Below, one piece after another: positions 34,530 through 46,792 of a DNA stretch of 64,000 bases (position 1 is its first letter; every line of letters begins with the position of its first letter). The translations under genes were made by a program, and so were the position numbers. Source of the DNA: Sphaerolaimus hirsutus. Taxonomy: Eukaryota; Nematoda; Chromadorea; Monhysterida; Sphaerolaimidae. Under the pieces are notes generated by a model that worked only from the letters and a program-made list of their open reading frames with translations, was not told the DNA's origin and made no database searches. Location: assembly GCA_964036195.1 (NCBI GenBank), contig OZ038454.1, positions 1,984,001-2,048,000 of the forward strand, written 5' to 3'.

Positions 34530-36030
34530 GTATGTTAGTAACTGACTTTGGCCATTTTGGCTATATTCGGCGGACCGCAAAGTATGCGCCCAAAATTACT
34601 TATGTCTTGGTCAATAACGCGCGAGCAGGATACTTATGTATGCATGTTCACAAAAAGAATAATATTTTATATAGAAAAATGCGGAGTCGAGTACAACCGA
34701 AGAAGGTGTTGCCCAGAAAAGTTTCTACTTTTTTTTTGCTGAAAGAATTTTTATTTGGCTATTTACACAGGTCCCAGCCGGGACCGGGACCCGGCAAAAA
34801 ATAATTTTTTTCAAAAGTGAATAATTGGTGTGTATGGGTTGTTTGCATGTTAATTAGGTAAATTTTTAGGAACACAAAATTTTAGTCCCCTGCCGGGGAC
34901 AAACGTCCCGGGTCAGGGACCAAAATTCTTTGTAATCTGAAAAAAGAGAAATTCTCACCGGGGACGTTTGACCCCGGTCTTGGCCATTTCGACGTTGCCG
35001 GGGACCGGTCCCCAGCAGGATTTCAATCACTATACAAAAATACAGTGATCAAAAAAAATTGAAGTATAAATGAAATAGCAACTGGTAACCACACTGAGTT
35101 GAAATTTGGCATGCATACTCACTAAACGAAGGAGTACACACATGCCAAATTTGAGACAATTCAAAAAAAATTATACACCATGCAAAAAAAACATTTACAT
35201 CAGCGCATGTAACCGTCTTGCAAAAATTTTGTGCATGCTAATTTGGTGATAATTCACCCTACAAACATTTGCGTCAGTCTCTCCAGTGGAGAGTGCATGT
35301 CGTCATTTATTGTTGTGATGCAATATTTTAATGATTGGAATGGATCGGGTCACGTATGAAAACTTGGCTCTTGTCCCAGTTTCCAGTTGCGTATTATACA
35401 AATGCAAGTGAAAAGTCAAAGTTAGCTAAAAATCGTTAAAAGTTGCTCCACTTTGCCAATTTCCACCTTTATAATAGCTATTTTTGTTTATATACATGGT
35501 TATATAGTTAGTGTTAGCCTTTTTTATTCACATTTATAGCGGATTTCGCAATTTTGGCTGGCTGCCAAGTTCTCATATGGGGACTCTTCCATTGGAACGG
35601 AGCCAACGAATGAAAAATTGACAAAAACGGTAAAAGGGTCATTTAAACAGTCAAATTTTTTCGCTTCCAACGGACAACGTTGAAACGAAACGTTGAAGTG
35701 GGCGGCGTGCACGCACGGACACGGCGAAGCGACCATTTCTCTTTTAATATTTTTTTCTTTTTCAATTCCGAGCGTCCGGGTGGGACCCAAGTTTTGTGTT
35801 TGCTCGATTAGCGAGCGAATTCTAACTCTCCGATTTTGTAGGGTGAAATGTCCGCCGACTTTAATTAACATGCAAACGACCCATACATGCCAATTATTCA
35901 CTTTTGAAAAAAATATTTTTTGCCGGGTCCCGGTCCCTGGCCGGGATGTAAATAGCCTTTTTATTTTATAAATGATGACATCATGGTGGTGTTTCCTCCA
36001 GAAAAGTGTGTCCGCCGAGTATAAAAATAT
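34530..36030. mobile_element. Nested palindromic elements with CGGCGGAC and CCGGGACC termini
   Basis: The outer arms carry TATATTCGGCGGACCGCAAA (34562) and GTCCGCCGAGTATA (36010). Inner arms pair GGCTATTTACACAGGTCCCAG (about 34757-34845) with the inverse at about 35875-35960, including CCGGGACCGGGACCCGGCAAA. Between them, 35275-35870 is an inverted copy of 43609-44218. No gene is supported. Confidence 0.5.
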
Positions 36031-36368
36031 GGTACTTCTATGATTTAACCCCACACCCCAGACATACATATGCCATATTTATGTAACTAACCAAACTAGG
36101 CAGACATGAAACCAGTCAGCTTTCCTTTTTTATGTATACGCGGCTGACATCACACTTACCGAATTATCCCCCCTTGAATTAACCCCCCCCCCCCCTCAAA
36201 TTATCCTGCCTTGAATTAACCCCCCCCCCCCCCCTCTAGAATGAAGTACATCATGTATGCAATGTACATGATGTATTTATTACTGTTAATTTGCATTGCA
36301 GTTACACATAGACTATTTTGTGTAACTATCTAAGTTCTTACGTTTAAATAAATATATCCTGTTTGGAC

Positions 36369-36897
36369 CAGGGTGTCAACAAAAACTTTCTGGCGAAAAA
36401 CGGAAACGGAAACGGAAAAAAATTGCACATGCCGGAAAACGGAAACGGAAACGGAAGAAAATTTGCACTTGCCGGAAAATGGAAAAATGAAAGGCCGGAA
36501 AACGGAAACGGAAAAATTTGCTTAAATTATGCCAGAAACAGAAAAAAATTTGCTGAAATTTTGCCTGAAACGGAAAACAATTGCAGAAATCTCGCTAGAA
36601 ATAGGAAAAATTCACATAATTGAGAACCTGCATGCATGTTTACCAGTTTGGCTGAAACAGAAAACAGAACATTGAGCTGGAAAAAGGAAAAAAGTTTAAA
36701 AAAACAGACAATTGGACCGGAAAACGGAAATAGGCGGAAAAACTGGAAAAAGTTGCCAGAAAACGGAAAATGAGCTGGAAAAACGGAAACAGAAACAGGA
36801 AAAAAATTTAGCAGCTGGAAAACGGAAACGGAAACAGAAAAAAATTTGCCTGCGGAAAGCGGAAACGGAAAATGGAAAACGGAAAGTTGACACCCTA
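36369..36897. mobile_element. hAT-like MITE with GGAAACGGAAA repeats, 529 bp
   Basis: Ends are CAGGGTGTCAACAAAAAC and GTTGACACCCTA, flanked by GTTTGGAC (36361-36368 and 36898-36905). The interior is GGAAAACGGAAACGGAAA repeats, the same family as 18396-19043 in the opposite orientation. It sits inside a C-rich ACCGAATTATCCCC element starting near 36151. Confidence 0.87.
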
Positions 36898-37419
36898 GTT
36901 TGGACTCATTTATTACCTGTGTTGGGTATGAAAATGCCTACTGTTTACTATGATTCTTACAAAAACTTCTGACGAAATAATAAAGAAAACCCTTGAATTA
37001 ACCCCCACCTCAAATTTTGCTGGAGAAATAATAAACCTACCATAACCCATTTGAATAATGAACCAAAATTATACACTTTTTCCATAAATCATTTCTGATG
37101 TGGCTCGCACGCAGCTAGCAGAGCGACCGAGCGGCAGCTTCGCGCCGGCCAACCCGTGGTCCAGCTGCGGGCGCGCCCACTCGATGTCCCAAGCCTATGG
37201 GAGTCATTTGACCCCGCATGTGGCTAATTGGCAAACTGCCAATAATCACGTTGATCTGCGCCCGGCAAGCGCGTGTGAAATTCGATGCACGCCCATCGGT
37301 TCGCCGGTGTCTGTTCACACAACATTTATGTAGAATGGATATCGTATTTCCTCGAAATACTCCTTGGGTCCAGTTCCGCAAGTGGTAGAGTAAAAACAAA
37401 AAGGAAAACTAATCTTCAC

Positions 37420-40400
37420 TAGTGATGTAAAAGCGTCATGGCGCTGGCGCCAAAGCAAAAAGCGCCATGGTGCTTGGCGCCTTTTTGCTGTGGCACCATT
37501 GGGGCTTGGCGCTGTGCTTCGGAAAAGCGCCATGGCGCTTTTGACGCTTGGCGCTATGATGCCGTGGCGCCATTTGCGCTTGGCGCTGGCGTTTTAAAAA
37601 GCGCCAAAAAAAGCGCCAAGGAGTTCAAGAAATAGATCATTATATTATGTAAAAAGCTCTTGTGTGCAAAATTTTCACAAGTAAATGTGTTACTGTACGT
37701 GTATTTCAAGAAGAACAAACCCTCCACTATTTTGTAAACCATCTCCATGAAATTGCAAGGATATTCAAAAAAAATCCCAAATGATGGTCCTAATGGTTCC
37801 CATCCCAATTCTAATCTTGCTCACGAGCCGACGAGCGATGCTCAAATGCATTATGTTGGAAATGAAGTTTTGTTGTTGTTGAATAAAAAGGTAAATACAG
37901 TGGTAAAATGTCTAAATACTTCAAACTAATGTTGAAAAAAAACTTTTTGTTAAACGCCAATTTAAAAAAAAAAGAATTTTTTTTTAAAATTTTAAACGTT
38001 TTGTAAAAATAAAACAACGCGTTTTTTTTTAAAAACGTCCCAGATATGGCCCTGGGTCAACATATATAGTTATATCAGACAAGTGACGATACTCTGTGAT
38101 GTTTTATATTTATGACCATATAATGGCTGTGGATCCATGGCATAGCATTATAAGTGGTGATTTGTGTCATAAATGTCCATTTGTGTCGACACGTTTGTAT
38201 TTATATCGCCTTATAGTTAAATGTTTGTGACGTTAAGTGAAGTTTGGCATGGAATAGTGATCAAACAAGGTTAAAAGGAGGTTGTTACTTAGGGAGTGAT
38301 CTTACACACTGTGGAGGTACATGGAAGCACATTACCTGAATATGTTATACTACAGCAACATATGATGGCTAATTTACCCATGGTAGCACATGCCTTTGAT
38401 ACTAAAAATGCCTTTGATACTACAAATGGATGTGTCAGATATTTTACCTCTTTACTAATTTTACCAGTTTCCATTTTTTACCACAAAATACGCCACTCGT
38501 CGAATCACTGTGACAGAGAATTGGAGTTTCCGGTCCCTTTGCGTTAAATGCGTGCTAATTAAATAATTGGTTGTTTTTATGGTACGGGGATTTTTACACG
38601 CAATTCAGGAACAGAACCAGTACCCCTTGAGGTCCTGGCAAGTTCCCGAGGACGGACATGTCAACTTACCAACCCTTTTTGTAAATGCAGCTGGCGTTTT
38701 GTTTCAATTAGTTGTTAACTAAAGCCGAAATAAAACTGTTAAATAATTCAATTAAAAATAAAAGCAGTTAGGTAGTATGTTTCAGGGGGACCAAGTTGAT
38801 TTCACGGGAACTTTATTTGGAGATAGTCAGAGTCAAATCACAATAGCACAAGTGAGTCGTAAACCTCTAGTGGGTGCGAAAACTGCAAAATCAGTGTGTT
38901 TTATAATCACTAAAATTTTACCATAATGCAAATGAATACTAATTTCAAGACACAACAAAATGACCATAATTAAATAATATAAGGCAAAAATTGAATCACT
39001 GAAAAACAAATAGCATGACATAAAATAAAACGTGAAAAAATGTAACAATAGCTGGATAAGTGACAATAAAGCCTAAATGAAATGAACTAGGAACGAAATG
39101 TAAATATAATTAATTTATGTGGCTAATTAACTCAGCGGGACGAGTCGTAAATTGGGCTTCTATTCAACAGTTATGGTACAATTGGAACAGGTGGCATGTC
39201 ACTATGTTATCACCTCGCATTGTTCTAGGTAAAAAATATTTTTATAGCGCGCCCGACCAAGGTCACTGAAAGAATACATGTTGCGGGGGTTTGTTCAAGG
39301 TTCATTGCCGGGTAAGGGGTGGGAACTTTGGGCATGAGCACGCTCTACAACGACACTAGCACTTTTGATTTCACCAAATCACCCTAGGTGATGGGAATAA
39401 TTAATTGGCACCACTGTGCTCTTCACTTCATGCTGTGCTCTACATGTGTATTGTGGGTGCACCTGACAATAGTTGGTTCTTTGCCACTTTCCTGCCCATT
39501 ACCTAATCCTAAATAAAAATGCACCTGGTCGGGGGAAATTTCTGAATGTTATCTCTCGGGGCGCTAAAGAGTGTTTAACAAAGTGCACGCCTTTTGACTT
39601 AGCGTGAATTTTCAAAACCTTTCTAGCCCGTTTTCAGACACTACACCTTTTCGGACAAGAATGCAAAACTAATCAAAAATTGGAACTAAGAATAATTGTC
39701 AAAAGTAAGAACAGCAAAAACAAAAATAATCACTTCAATCTACTTAAATCAAATGCGAGTGGGGAACTAATTTAATTATGCAAAAGAAAATTCAAGTTCA
39801 AAACTGAGTGGAGGTAATAACGTAATCAATGGAAAAAACTACTAATTAAGTCTCATGGCCGCAGCAGTTTCCATTTGGGCGTACCGTCCTGGGGGCTGCA
39901 GCCTTGTTGGCGGAGTAGCAGTGCACAGCGAACTTCGCATTCACTGTGACCTCCCTGTGCACTGCATGTCTTCATTCGGTTGCGCATGGTCATTTTCAAG
40001 TCGTTGGGTTGTCTGCACAAAGATGTTGTTGACTTTTTTTTGCATGGTTGACTAGCCATATTTATACCTACAGATGCTTTGATACTAAAAATGCCACAAA
40101 ACCAATGAAAACAACCACCAATGTCAATTTGTGTGTGTAATTGCGCACTTGCGCGCCAAAATTTTGCAAAATACCTAGTGCTTAGTACTAAAAATTTTGG
40201 TTGATGTTTTTTTCAAAAAAACACGTTTTGGGCCTCATGTTTTTAAAAAAACAACGTTTTTTATTCATTTTTTTCATTTTTATTAAAAACATTGGCCAAC
40301 CTTACTTCAAACTGTAGAGGAGCCAATGTAAATATGTCCAAAACCTGTCTGGAAGAATCCCACGGTGCACTCCCAAGCACCTCCAGACAGAAAACCCGGT

Positions 40401-40549
40401 TTGGAGGCTTTCAAACAGATGGGTTGATTTTGGGGTCTCATCAGGATCTCATCATTGCTCAGCACCTTTGACCTACATAACCTACTACAAAACCTAACCG
40501 ACACGACCTAACCAATACCTGCATTAGTCTGGCGCTTTTTACATCACTA
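37420..40549. mobile_element. hAT-like element with GCGCCA repeats, 3.1 kb, unidentified cargo
   Basis: Ends are TAGTGATGTAAAAGCG and CGCTTTTTACATCACTA. Flanks ATCTTCAC and ATCTTCAT are an 8-bp duplication with one change. The left subterminal region has GGCGCTTGGCGCC-type repeats to about 37620. The ~2.9-kb interior has no recognisable transposase; it is AT-rich with short ORFs only and contains poly-T/A palindromes near 37935-38035 and 40200-40300 that look like ends of a further nested element. Confidence 0.72.
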
Positions 40550-40599
40550 ATCTTCATTCTTCACCTTACTCTTTACTTTTCACTCTAGTCTTTAGTTTT

Positions 40600-41260
40600 C
40601 AACTCATGGAACCAGCACCACGGGGCGATCCCAACGTTTCAACTGTGCATCCAAATCTTATGTTTTTGTATCCAGATCACATGTTTGATAAGATAAGATT
40701 ACGATTTGGATACAAAAACATCAAATTTGGATACACAGTTGGCACTTTTTGACCGCCCCTGGTCTGGTTTCACAAGTTGAAAATTGAAGAGTAGAGTAAA
40801 CAGTAAAGTACAGTAAGTAGAGTTTTCCTTTTTACTCCACCACTTGTGGAACTGGCCCCCGGTCTTAGAGACCTGAGGAAAAAATACCCCCTCAAAAACA
40901 CCCCATCTTTGAATGGGGTATATCATGTATGCAATGCACATGATGAATAAATAGGGGCCAATTTGCATCGCAGCAACACAGACAAGTTTGTGTAGCAATG
41001 GGCGTTGATGTGCAAATATAACCTGTTTGGTTACATTTTCTACCAGTTTTGGCTATGTAACAGCCTATTCAGCACTATGATGCTTCACGAAAATTTCTGT
41101 CAAAATACTTCACACCTCGATTCACCACCACTAAAATTTTGATGGCAAAATAATAAACCCAAGGGGTATTTCGATTCGCATTTTCATGTGATTTTCATCC
41201 ATTTATTTGTGATTAGCATTCCAAAAATGGGTGTTTTTCAGAAAATATAAATAACGTAAT
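40600..41260. repeat. Mixed MITE fragments
   Basis: TATCCAAATCTTATG-type repeats and their inverse lie at about 40645-40735. A CCACTTGTGGAACTGGC end of the TTCCRCAAGTGG family follows at about 40838-40860. Next come C-run rich fragments of the CCGTATTTC family (40880-41170). No coding sequence is seen. Confidence 0.4.
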
Positions 41261-41282
41261 GCCTCCAATTGAAGGGTGTGCT

Positions 41283-43199
41283 TAGGGTGTCAAAAAATTT
41301 TTTTTACGGAAAACGGAAAGGTAAAATTTTTTCACTTTACGGAAAACGGAAAGGTAAAAAAAAATTTCTGCCGGAAAACGAAAAACGGAAAGGTAAAACA
41401 ATTTCACTCAGCGGAAAACGGAAAACGGAAAGGTAAAAAAAAATTGTCGGCCGGAAAACGGAAAACGGAACAATGAAATGCCGGAAAACGGAAAACGGAA
41501 AGCAAAATTTTCACGGAAACGGAAAAAAATAAAGTGAAATTAGCATGGTAATAGACAAATTTGCAGAAGGAAAACCTGCATGCAGGTTTGCCTGTTTGGC
41601 TTTGATTGTGGTAGCTGTACATTCTGCAACTATGGATCATGCCTGTAACTTCACTTGTAGTTCAAGCTTAACTGAACCAACAAAAAATCATCAAAAAGTA
41701 GCCATAGTGGCCATAGGAAAGGAAACACTACGACAATTTCACAGTCTAGAAGCAGTGGGAATCAATGATGACCCCTATGCAATTGATGACAACATTGCAG
41801 AGGAGATAATATAAATAGCATAAAATTCAACGACAACAACAAATGATACTATATTGACTGGCAGTATAAAGAGAGTATCAGTGACCTGCCCACGGGAAAA
41901 GCAGAAGCCTTGGTGCGGTTTAAATCACTGATAAGAAGATTCAACAAAGATCCAAACTTATTCGAACAATACGGGAAAGTTTTGGATGACCAACTAGAAA
42001 AGGGAATAATTGAGATCTGTGACAACAAAACAGACAACAAGGGGATTCATTACCTGCCACACCAGCCAGTAATCATGCCGGGCAAATTGACATCATGCAG
42101 AATTGTGTACGATGGGTCGGCAGGTAAGCCCAGTTTCAACAAGTGCCTTTTTAGAGGACCAATTACAACACCATTAGCACTGGGCCTACTCCTGAGGTTC
42201 AGGGCAGGCAATCTAGCATTAATTGCCAATATTGAAAAGGCATTTTTGCAAATAGGATTGCATGACCAAGCTAGAGACTACACACGATTTTTCTGGCTGA
42301 AAGATGCCTCAAAACCAGTAACTGAAAATAACTTAATAGTACTTCGTTTTCAATGCGTACTGTTTGGACTTGTCTGCAGCCCAGCAATTTTGGCAGCAGT
42401 CATAAAATACCATTTAAATGTGACAATAAACAACATGAATGAATATGAAGAAAATGAAGGGGAACAAAACCAGTTGGCAATGATAATAAACAACATTTAC
42501 GTCGATAACTTCATCATGAGTGTGACAAATGAAGTTGAAGCTTTAGAACTATATTACAAAGTCAAAGCTTTATTTAACCAATGTTCTATGAACATGAGGG
42601 AATGGCTGTCAAACTCCAGATCAGTCATGAATGAAATAGCAGAAAACAACAGGAGTCCAAAGGTGAATAAAATTGTCGCGGTAATGGGCATGAAATAAAA
42701 TCACCGAATGGACATGCTGGCAATATCAACACCAAAATTGCAAATTGACAGCATCACAACACCAACCAGACAAAACTTGAATCAATTATTGGTGTCAGCA
42801 TATGACCCAATTGGGTTCACAGCACCTGTTTCACTGACCCTGAAATCCCAGTTGTCAATGCTGCTTCAAGAGACAAAAACAACACAATGGGATGAGCCAA
42901 TTGAAGATAAATACAGATTATTAAAACAATGGAAAAATGCCAGAAAACTGAAAATCGAGCCAGAAAATGGAAAAATCGCCTGGTAAAATGGAAACGGAAA
43001 GGTAACAAATTTTCAGCCGGAAAACGGAAAAATGGGCCGGAAAAATGGAAACGGAAAGGTAAAAAATTTTCAGCTGCCGGAAAACAGAAAATGGAAAGGT
43101 AAAAATTTTTTGGCTGCCGGAAAACGGAAAACGGAAAGGTAAAAAATTTTCCTGCGAAAAGGCGGAAACGGAAAACGGAAACGGAGATTTGACACCCTA
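41283..43199. mobile_element. hAT-like element carrying a BEL/Pao reverse-transcriptase segment
   Basis: Ends are TAGGGTGTCAAAAAA and TTTGACACCCTA, flanked by GGTGTGCT on both sides (41275-41282 and 43200-43207). The related element at 47586 shows the empty site GAAGGGTGTGCTTCTAAAAG. Both subterminal regions (41305-41525, 42965-43190) are GGAAAACGGAAAGGTAAAA repeats. Between them lies a retrotransposon pol segment with no LTR, gag or integrase, so the hAT-type element appears to have captured it. Confidence 0.8.
41545..42986 (+). pseudogene. BEL/Pao retrotransposon pol fragment (protease end to reverse transcriptase), broken
   Basis: A first segment (to 41814) has the family's FHSLEAVGINDDPYAIDD linker before the RT. 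The main segment (41910-42698) contains KVLDDQLEKGIIE, HYLPHQPVI, RIVYDGSAG, NIEKAFLQIGL (motif A, with Asn where the catalytic Asp is usual), FGLVCSPAILAAVI and IYVDNFI (motif C). The third segment (42708-42957) has AYDPIGFTAPVSLTLK, the post-RT connection. Frame breaks separate the three pieces (about 41815-41900 and 42699). RNase H, integrase, gag and LTRs are missing. It ends abruptly in the host element's CGGAAAA repeats, so it cannot move on its own. Confidence 0.85.
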
Positions 43200-43608
43200 G
43201 GTGTGCTTCTAAAAGCACCGATCTACAAAATTTTCATTTTGAGTTAGGACCATTTTTGGGGTCCCCATTGAAAATAAGCGCTTCAAAAAAATATAAAAAT
43301 TGGAGGTGTGAAAATGCATTTTGAGATATGGGGGTTGAAAAAATGGCAAAAAACAGTTTCTGAAATTTTAAAAGTACCGATCTACAAGCTTTTTCAGGTT
43401 TTGTATCTTACAAAGTACTGATCTACACACTTTTTCCAAAATTGTTCTTTTAAAAGTACCGATCTGCACATTATTTTTTGTGCTTCTGAATGTACCGATG
43501 TCAGATTGGCACTTTTAAGAGCACAAACTAATTTTGTGCTTTTTTGTATTGATAAAGGTAGTGATCTACATTGAATAAATTTGTGCTTCTGAATATAAAG
43601 TCGGCGGA

Positions 43609-44218
43609 CATTTCACCCTACAAAATCAGAGAGTTAGAATTCTCTCGCGAATAGAGCGAACACAAAACTTGGGTCCCACCCGGACGCTCGGAACTAAAAA
43701 AGAAAAAAATATTAAAAGAGAAATGGACGCTTCGCCGTGTCCGTGCCTGCACGCCGCCCGTTTCAACGTTTCGTTTCAACGTTGTCCGTTGGAAGTGAAA
43801 AAATTTGACTGTTAAAATGATCCTTTTACCGTTTTTGTCAATTTTTCATTTGTTGGCTCCGTTCCAAGGGAAGAGTCCCCATGAGAACTTGGCAGCCAGC
43901 CAAAATTGCAAAATCCGCTATAAATGTGAATATAAAAGGCTAACACTAACCATATAACCATGTATATAAACAAAAATAGCGATTATAAAGGTGGAAATTG
44001 GCAAAGTGGAGCAACTTTTAACGATTCTTAGTAACTTTGACTTTTCACTCGCATTTGTATAATACGCAACTGGAAACTGGGATAAGAGACAAGTTTTCAT
44101 ACGTGACCCGATCCATTCCAATCATAAAAATATTGCGTCACAATAATGACGACGTGCACTCTCCACTGGAGAGACTGACGCAAATGTTTGTAGGGCGATA
44201 TGTCTGCCGACTTTACTA
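43609..44218. mobile_element. Palindromic CGGCGGAC element, ~610 bp
   Basis: Left AAAGTCGGCGGACATTTCAC and right TATGTCTGCCGACTTTA are inverted repeats, continuing as CCCTACAAA / TTTGTAGGG. It is an inverted copy of about 35275-35870. The interior includes GTTTCGTTTCAACGTTG arms. No transposase was found. Confidence 0.65.
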
Positions 44219-44504
44219 TTTTAGTGCCCATGTACATTAAATTCAAAGATTTGTGCCATTAAAAGTACGGATCTACATTTTGTACTTCAAAAAGTACCGA
44301 TCTGCCATAAAAATGTGTTTTTTCTTAAATGTGCTTTTAAAAGTACTGATGTACATGAAATGCAACTATTTGTGCTTTCATAAAGTACCAATCTACAGTT
44401 TGTGCTTTTAAAAGTACCGATCTTCTTAAATGTTTCCTAATTGTGCCCATAGAAGTACCGATCTACAGTCAATTAATGGCATCACTATTACAAAATTTTA
44501 TATA

Positions 44505-44890
44505 CCATATTTCCTCAAAATACCCCACCCCCTCGAAATACCCCTCCCCTCGAAATACCCCCCCCCTCGTTTGACCCCCCCCTCTCGAGACCACTATGAA
44601 ACAATCACCCCCCCCCCTCCTCGCCCCCCCCCCTCGCCCCCCCCCCAGATTGAGTGTAAAGAGAACGTACATGACAAATACTGCAGTTTGTGTTCTGTGT
44701 AGTGCAGAACACACGTTAATACAATGTCGTAATCACGTTAGAACAGTACCATCTACGTACTACTATTAGTCTACAGGGATCTATACATGTCAGTTTTTGC
44801 ATTTTTCTACCCCAGTGTACACCACAAACGACGATTCTGTACTAGGATTTGAAAAAATTTCTGGCGAAACAATAACCCCCCTCAATAACC
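44505..44890. repeat. C-run rich fragment of the CCGTATTTCCTCGAA MITE family
   Basis: CCATATTTCCTCAAAATACC is followed by long C runs and GTGTAAAGAGAACGTACATG, as in 28660-29098. The right end is missing. Pro-rich ORFs here are composition artefacts. Confidence 0.5.
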
Positions 44891-45585
44891 CTGATCATAT
44901 CACAAAACCTATACCAGACAGAATGCACACTGCACACCATCATACCAAATTGCAAACTGTCCACATTTTACCATTGAGTTTCATGCCCAACCATTTTAAG
45001 GAACTAATCAAAAATCTATTCCAACAGATTGCATCTTTGGTATTGGTCTTGTTATTGTTGGTACATTACATCAAAATACATGGCTAGCATGTGGGCAACC
45101 TTAATTAGAGTGGTGTGTTTCCTATAATATGGCTTAAAGTCTAGACTGGTGTCTTCAATGGAGAGGTGGGTAAAGAGGTGGTGAAAAAATATATGGGTCC
45201 TCTGTCATTGGAGGAAATATGATACTTTAGTTAAGTTTGCCCACATGCTAGGCATGTGATTTGAAATGCAGTATGTAATGTACCAACAATAACAAGACCA
45301 ATACCAAAGATGCAATGTTTTTGAATGGATTTTTGTAAACTTCCGTAAAATGGTTGGGCATGAAACTCAGTAGTAAAATGTGGACAGTTAGTGATTTAGT
45401 ATGACAGTGTGCAGTGTGCGTTATGTGTGGTATAGGTTTTGTGATATGATAGTGTGGTTAATGCAAGGTGTCAAACTTTGTTGTAATCTTAAATTGGTTA
45501 CATTTGTACATTGCTGTTCTTTTCGTGTTTGTAAATCCTTGTGGTATTAATTGCAGAGAACCACAAAACCCACTACTCAGAGGCT
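44891..45585. other. Spacer with a short inverted duplication
   Basis: No gene is supported. The stretch 44895-45110 (CAAAACCTATACC, GACAGAATGCACACTGCAC, TGCATCTTTGGTATTGGTCTTG) reappears inverted at about 45240-45450, so this is a long imperfect palindrome of some 550 bp, perhaps a degenerate foldback element. Confidence 0.4.
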
Positions 45586-45588
45586 TGC

Positions 45589-46110
45589 AAAAACTGACAC
45601 CCCAGTGGGTACCCCCTTCCAAATGGCACCCCCCAGGGAACCCCCCAAAAATGGCACCCCCTGAGAACTGGCCAAAAATGGGACCCCCTAGGGACCCCAC
45701 AGAAATGGCATTCCCCTGAGGACCACCAAAAAATGGCACTCCCTAGGGACCCCCCAATAATGGCACCCCCTAGGGACCCCCCCCCAAAAAAAAAATGGCA
45801 CCCCCCTGGGGACCCCCCAAACATGGAACCCGCTTGCAACACACACAAAAATGGCACCCCCTGGGTACCCACCCAAAGATGGCCCCCCCCTGGGGACTCT
45901 CCAAAAATGGCACCCCCTGGGGACCCCCCCCCCCCAAATGGCACCCCCTATGAACCCCCCCCAAAAAAAAATAGCACCCCCCTGAGGACCATCAAAAAAT
46001 GGCCCCCATGGGGACCACCCAAAAAATGGCATCCCATGGGGACCCCCTTGAAATGGCACCCCCATATGTACCTCCAAAAAATGGCACCCCCTGGAGACCC
46101 CCTCTAAATC
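45589..46110. repeat. Minisatellite 1: AAAAATGGCACCCCCTGGGGACC units
   Basis: About 17 degenerate units of 27-36 bp, each with ATGGCACCCCC followed by GGGACCCCC. Long Pro/Gly-rich ORFs appear on both strands, as expected for a stop-poor repeat, and are not taken as genes. Confidence 0.8.
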
Positions 46111-46792
46111 CTGTAATAGCAGCCCCTGGTTTGGAAACTCCTGTAAACTCAGCCCCTAATTTGTAAGCTCCCATAAACTCAGCCTCTAATTTGAAAACTC
46201 CCATAAACTTAGCCCCTAATTTGGAAACTCCCATAAACTCAGCCCCTAATTTGGAAACTCCCATAAACTCAACCCATAACTTGGAAACTGCTGTAAACTC
46301 AGCCATTAATTTGGAAACTTCCATAAACTCAGCCCCTAATTTGGAAACTTCTGTAAACTCAGCCCCTAATTTGGAAACCCCTGTAAACTCAGCCCCTCAC
46401 TTGCAAACTCCCGTAAACTCAACCCCTAACTTGCAAACTCCTGTAAACTCAGCCCCTAATTTGTAAGCTCCCATAAACTCAGCCTCTAATTTGAAAACTC
46501 CCATAAACTCAGTCCCTAATTTGGAAACTCCCGTAAACTCAGCCCTTAATTTGGAAACTCCCGTAAACTCAACCCATAATTTGGAAAGTGCTGTCAACTC
46601 AGCCCCTAATTTGGAAACTCCCATAAACTCAGCCCCTACTTTAGAAACTCCCATAAACTCAGCCCCTAATTTGGAAACTCCCTTAAACTCAGCCACTAAT
46701 TTGGAAACTCCCATAAACTCAGCCCCTAATTTGGAAACTCCCATAAACTCAGTCCCTAATTTGGAAACCCCTGTAAACTCATTTTCAGGTTT
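46111..46792. repeat. Minisatellite 2: 30-bp units, ~22 copies
   Basis: The unit AACTCCCATAAACTCAGCCC + CTAATTTGGA repeats at a strict 30-bp period. Because 30 is a multiple of three and the unit lacks stops, both strands give 10-residue repeat ORFs (NSAPNLETPI and GVSKLGAEFM). A few units reappear at about 47383-47440. Confidence 0.88.

Larger units (their letters stand above)
41262..44480. mobile_element. TACCGATCTAC-repeat element hosting two nested insertions
   Basis: The left end CCAATTGAAGGGTGTGCTT, interrupted at 41283, resumes at 43200 as GGTGTGCTTCTAAAAG. Many TAAAAGTACCGATCTAC repeats follow (43205-43510 and 44240-44466). It resembles the uninterrupted relative at 47586-48294. Nested inside are a hAT-like element (41283-43199) and a palindromic element (43609-44218). 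Confidence 0.62.

Noticed and set aside
35524..36069. 181-codon minus-strand ORF
   Set aside because: It spans nested palindromic element arms (CCGGGACC and CGGCGGAC termini) and has no recognisable domain.
36363..36972. Lys/Asn/Gly-rich and Phe/Arg-rich ORFs in CGGAAAA/TTTTCCG elements
   Set aside because: They translate simple subterminal repeats of transposable elements and also occur in every copy in either strand.
37747..37929. Possible transposase remnant in the 3.1-kb hAT-like element
   Set aside because: The short ORF (starts MKLQGYSKKIPN) shows no BED, RNase H or dimerisation motif.
46111..46792. CRISPR-like array
   Set aside because: Units abut directly with no unique spacers, and the setting is an animal genome.
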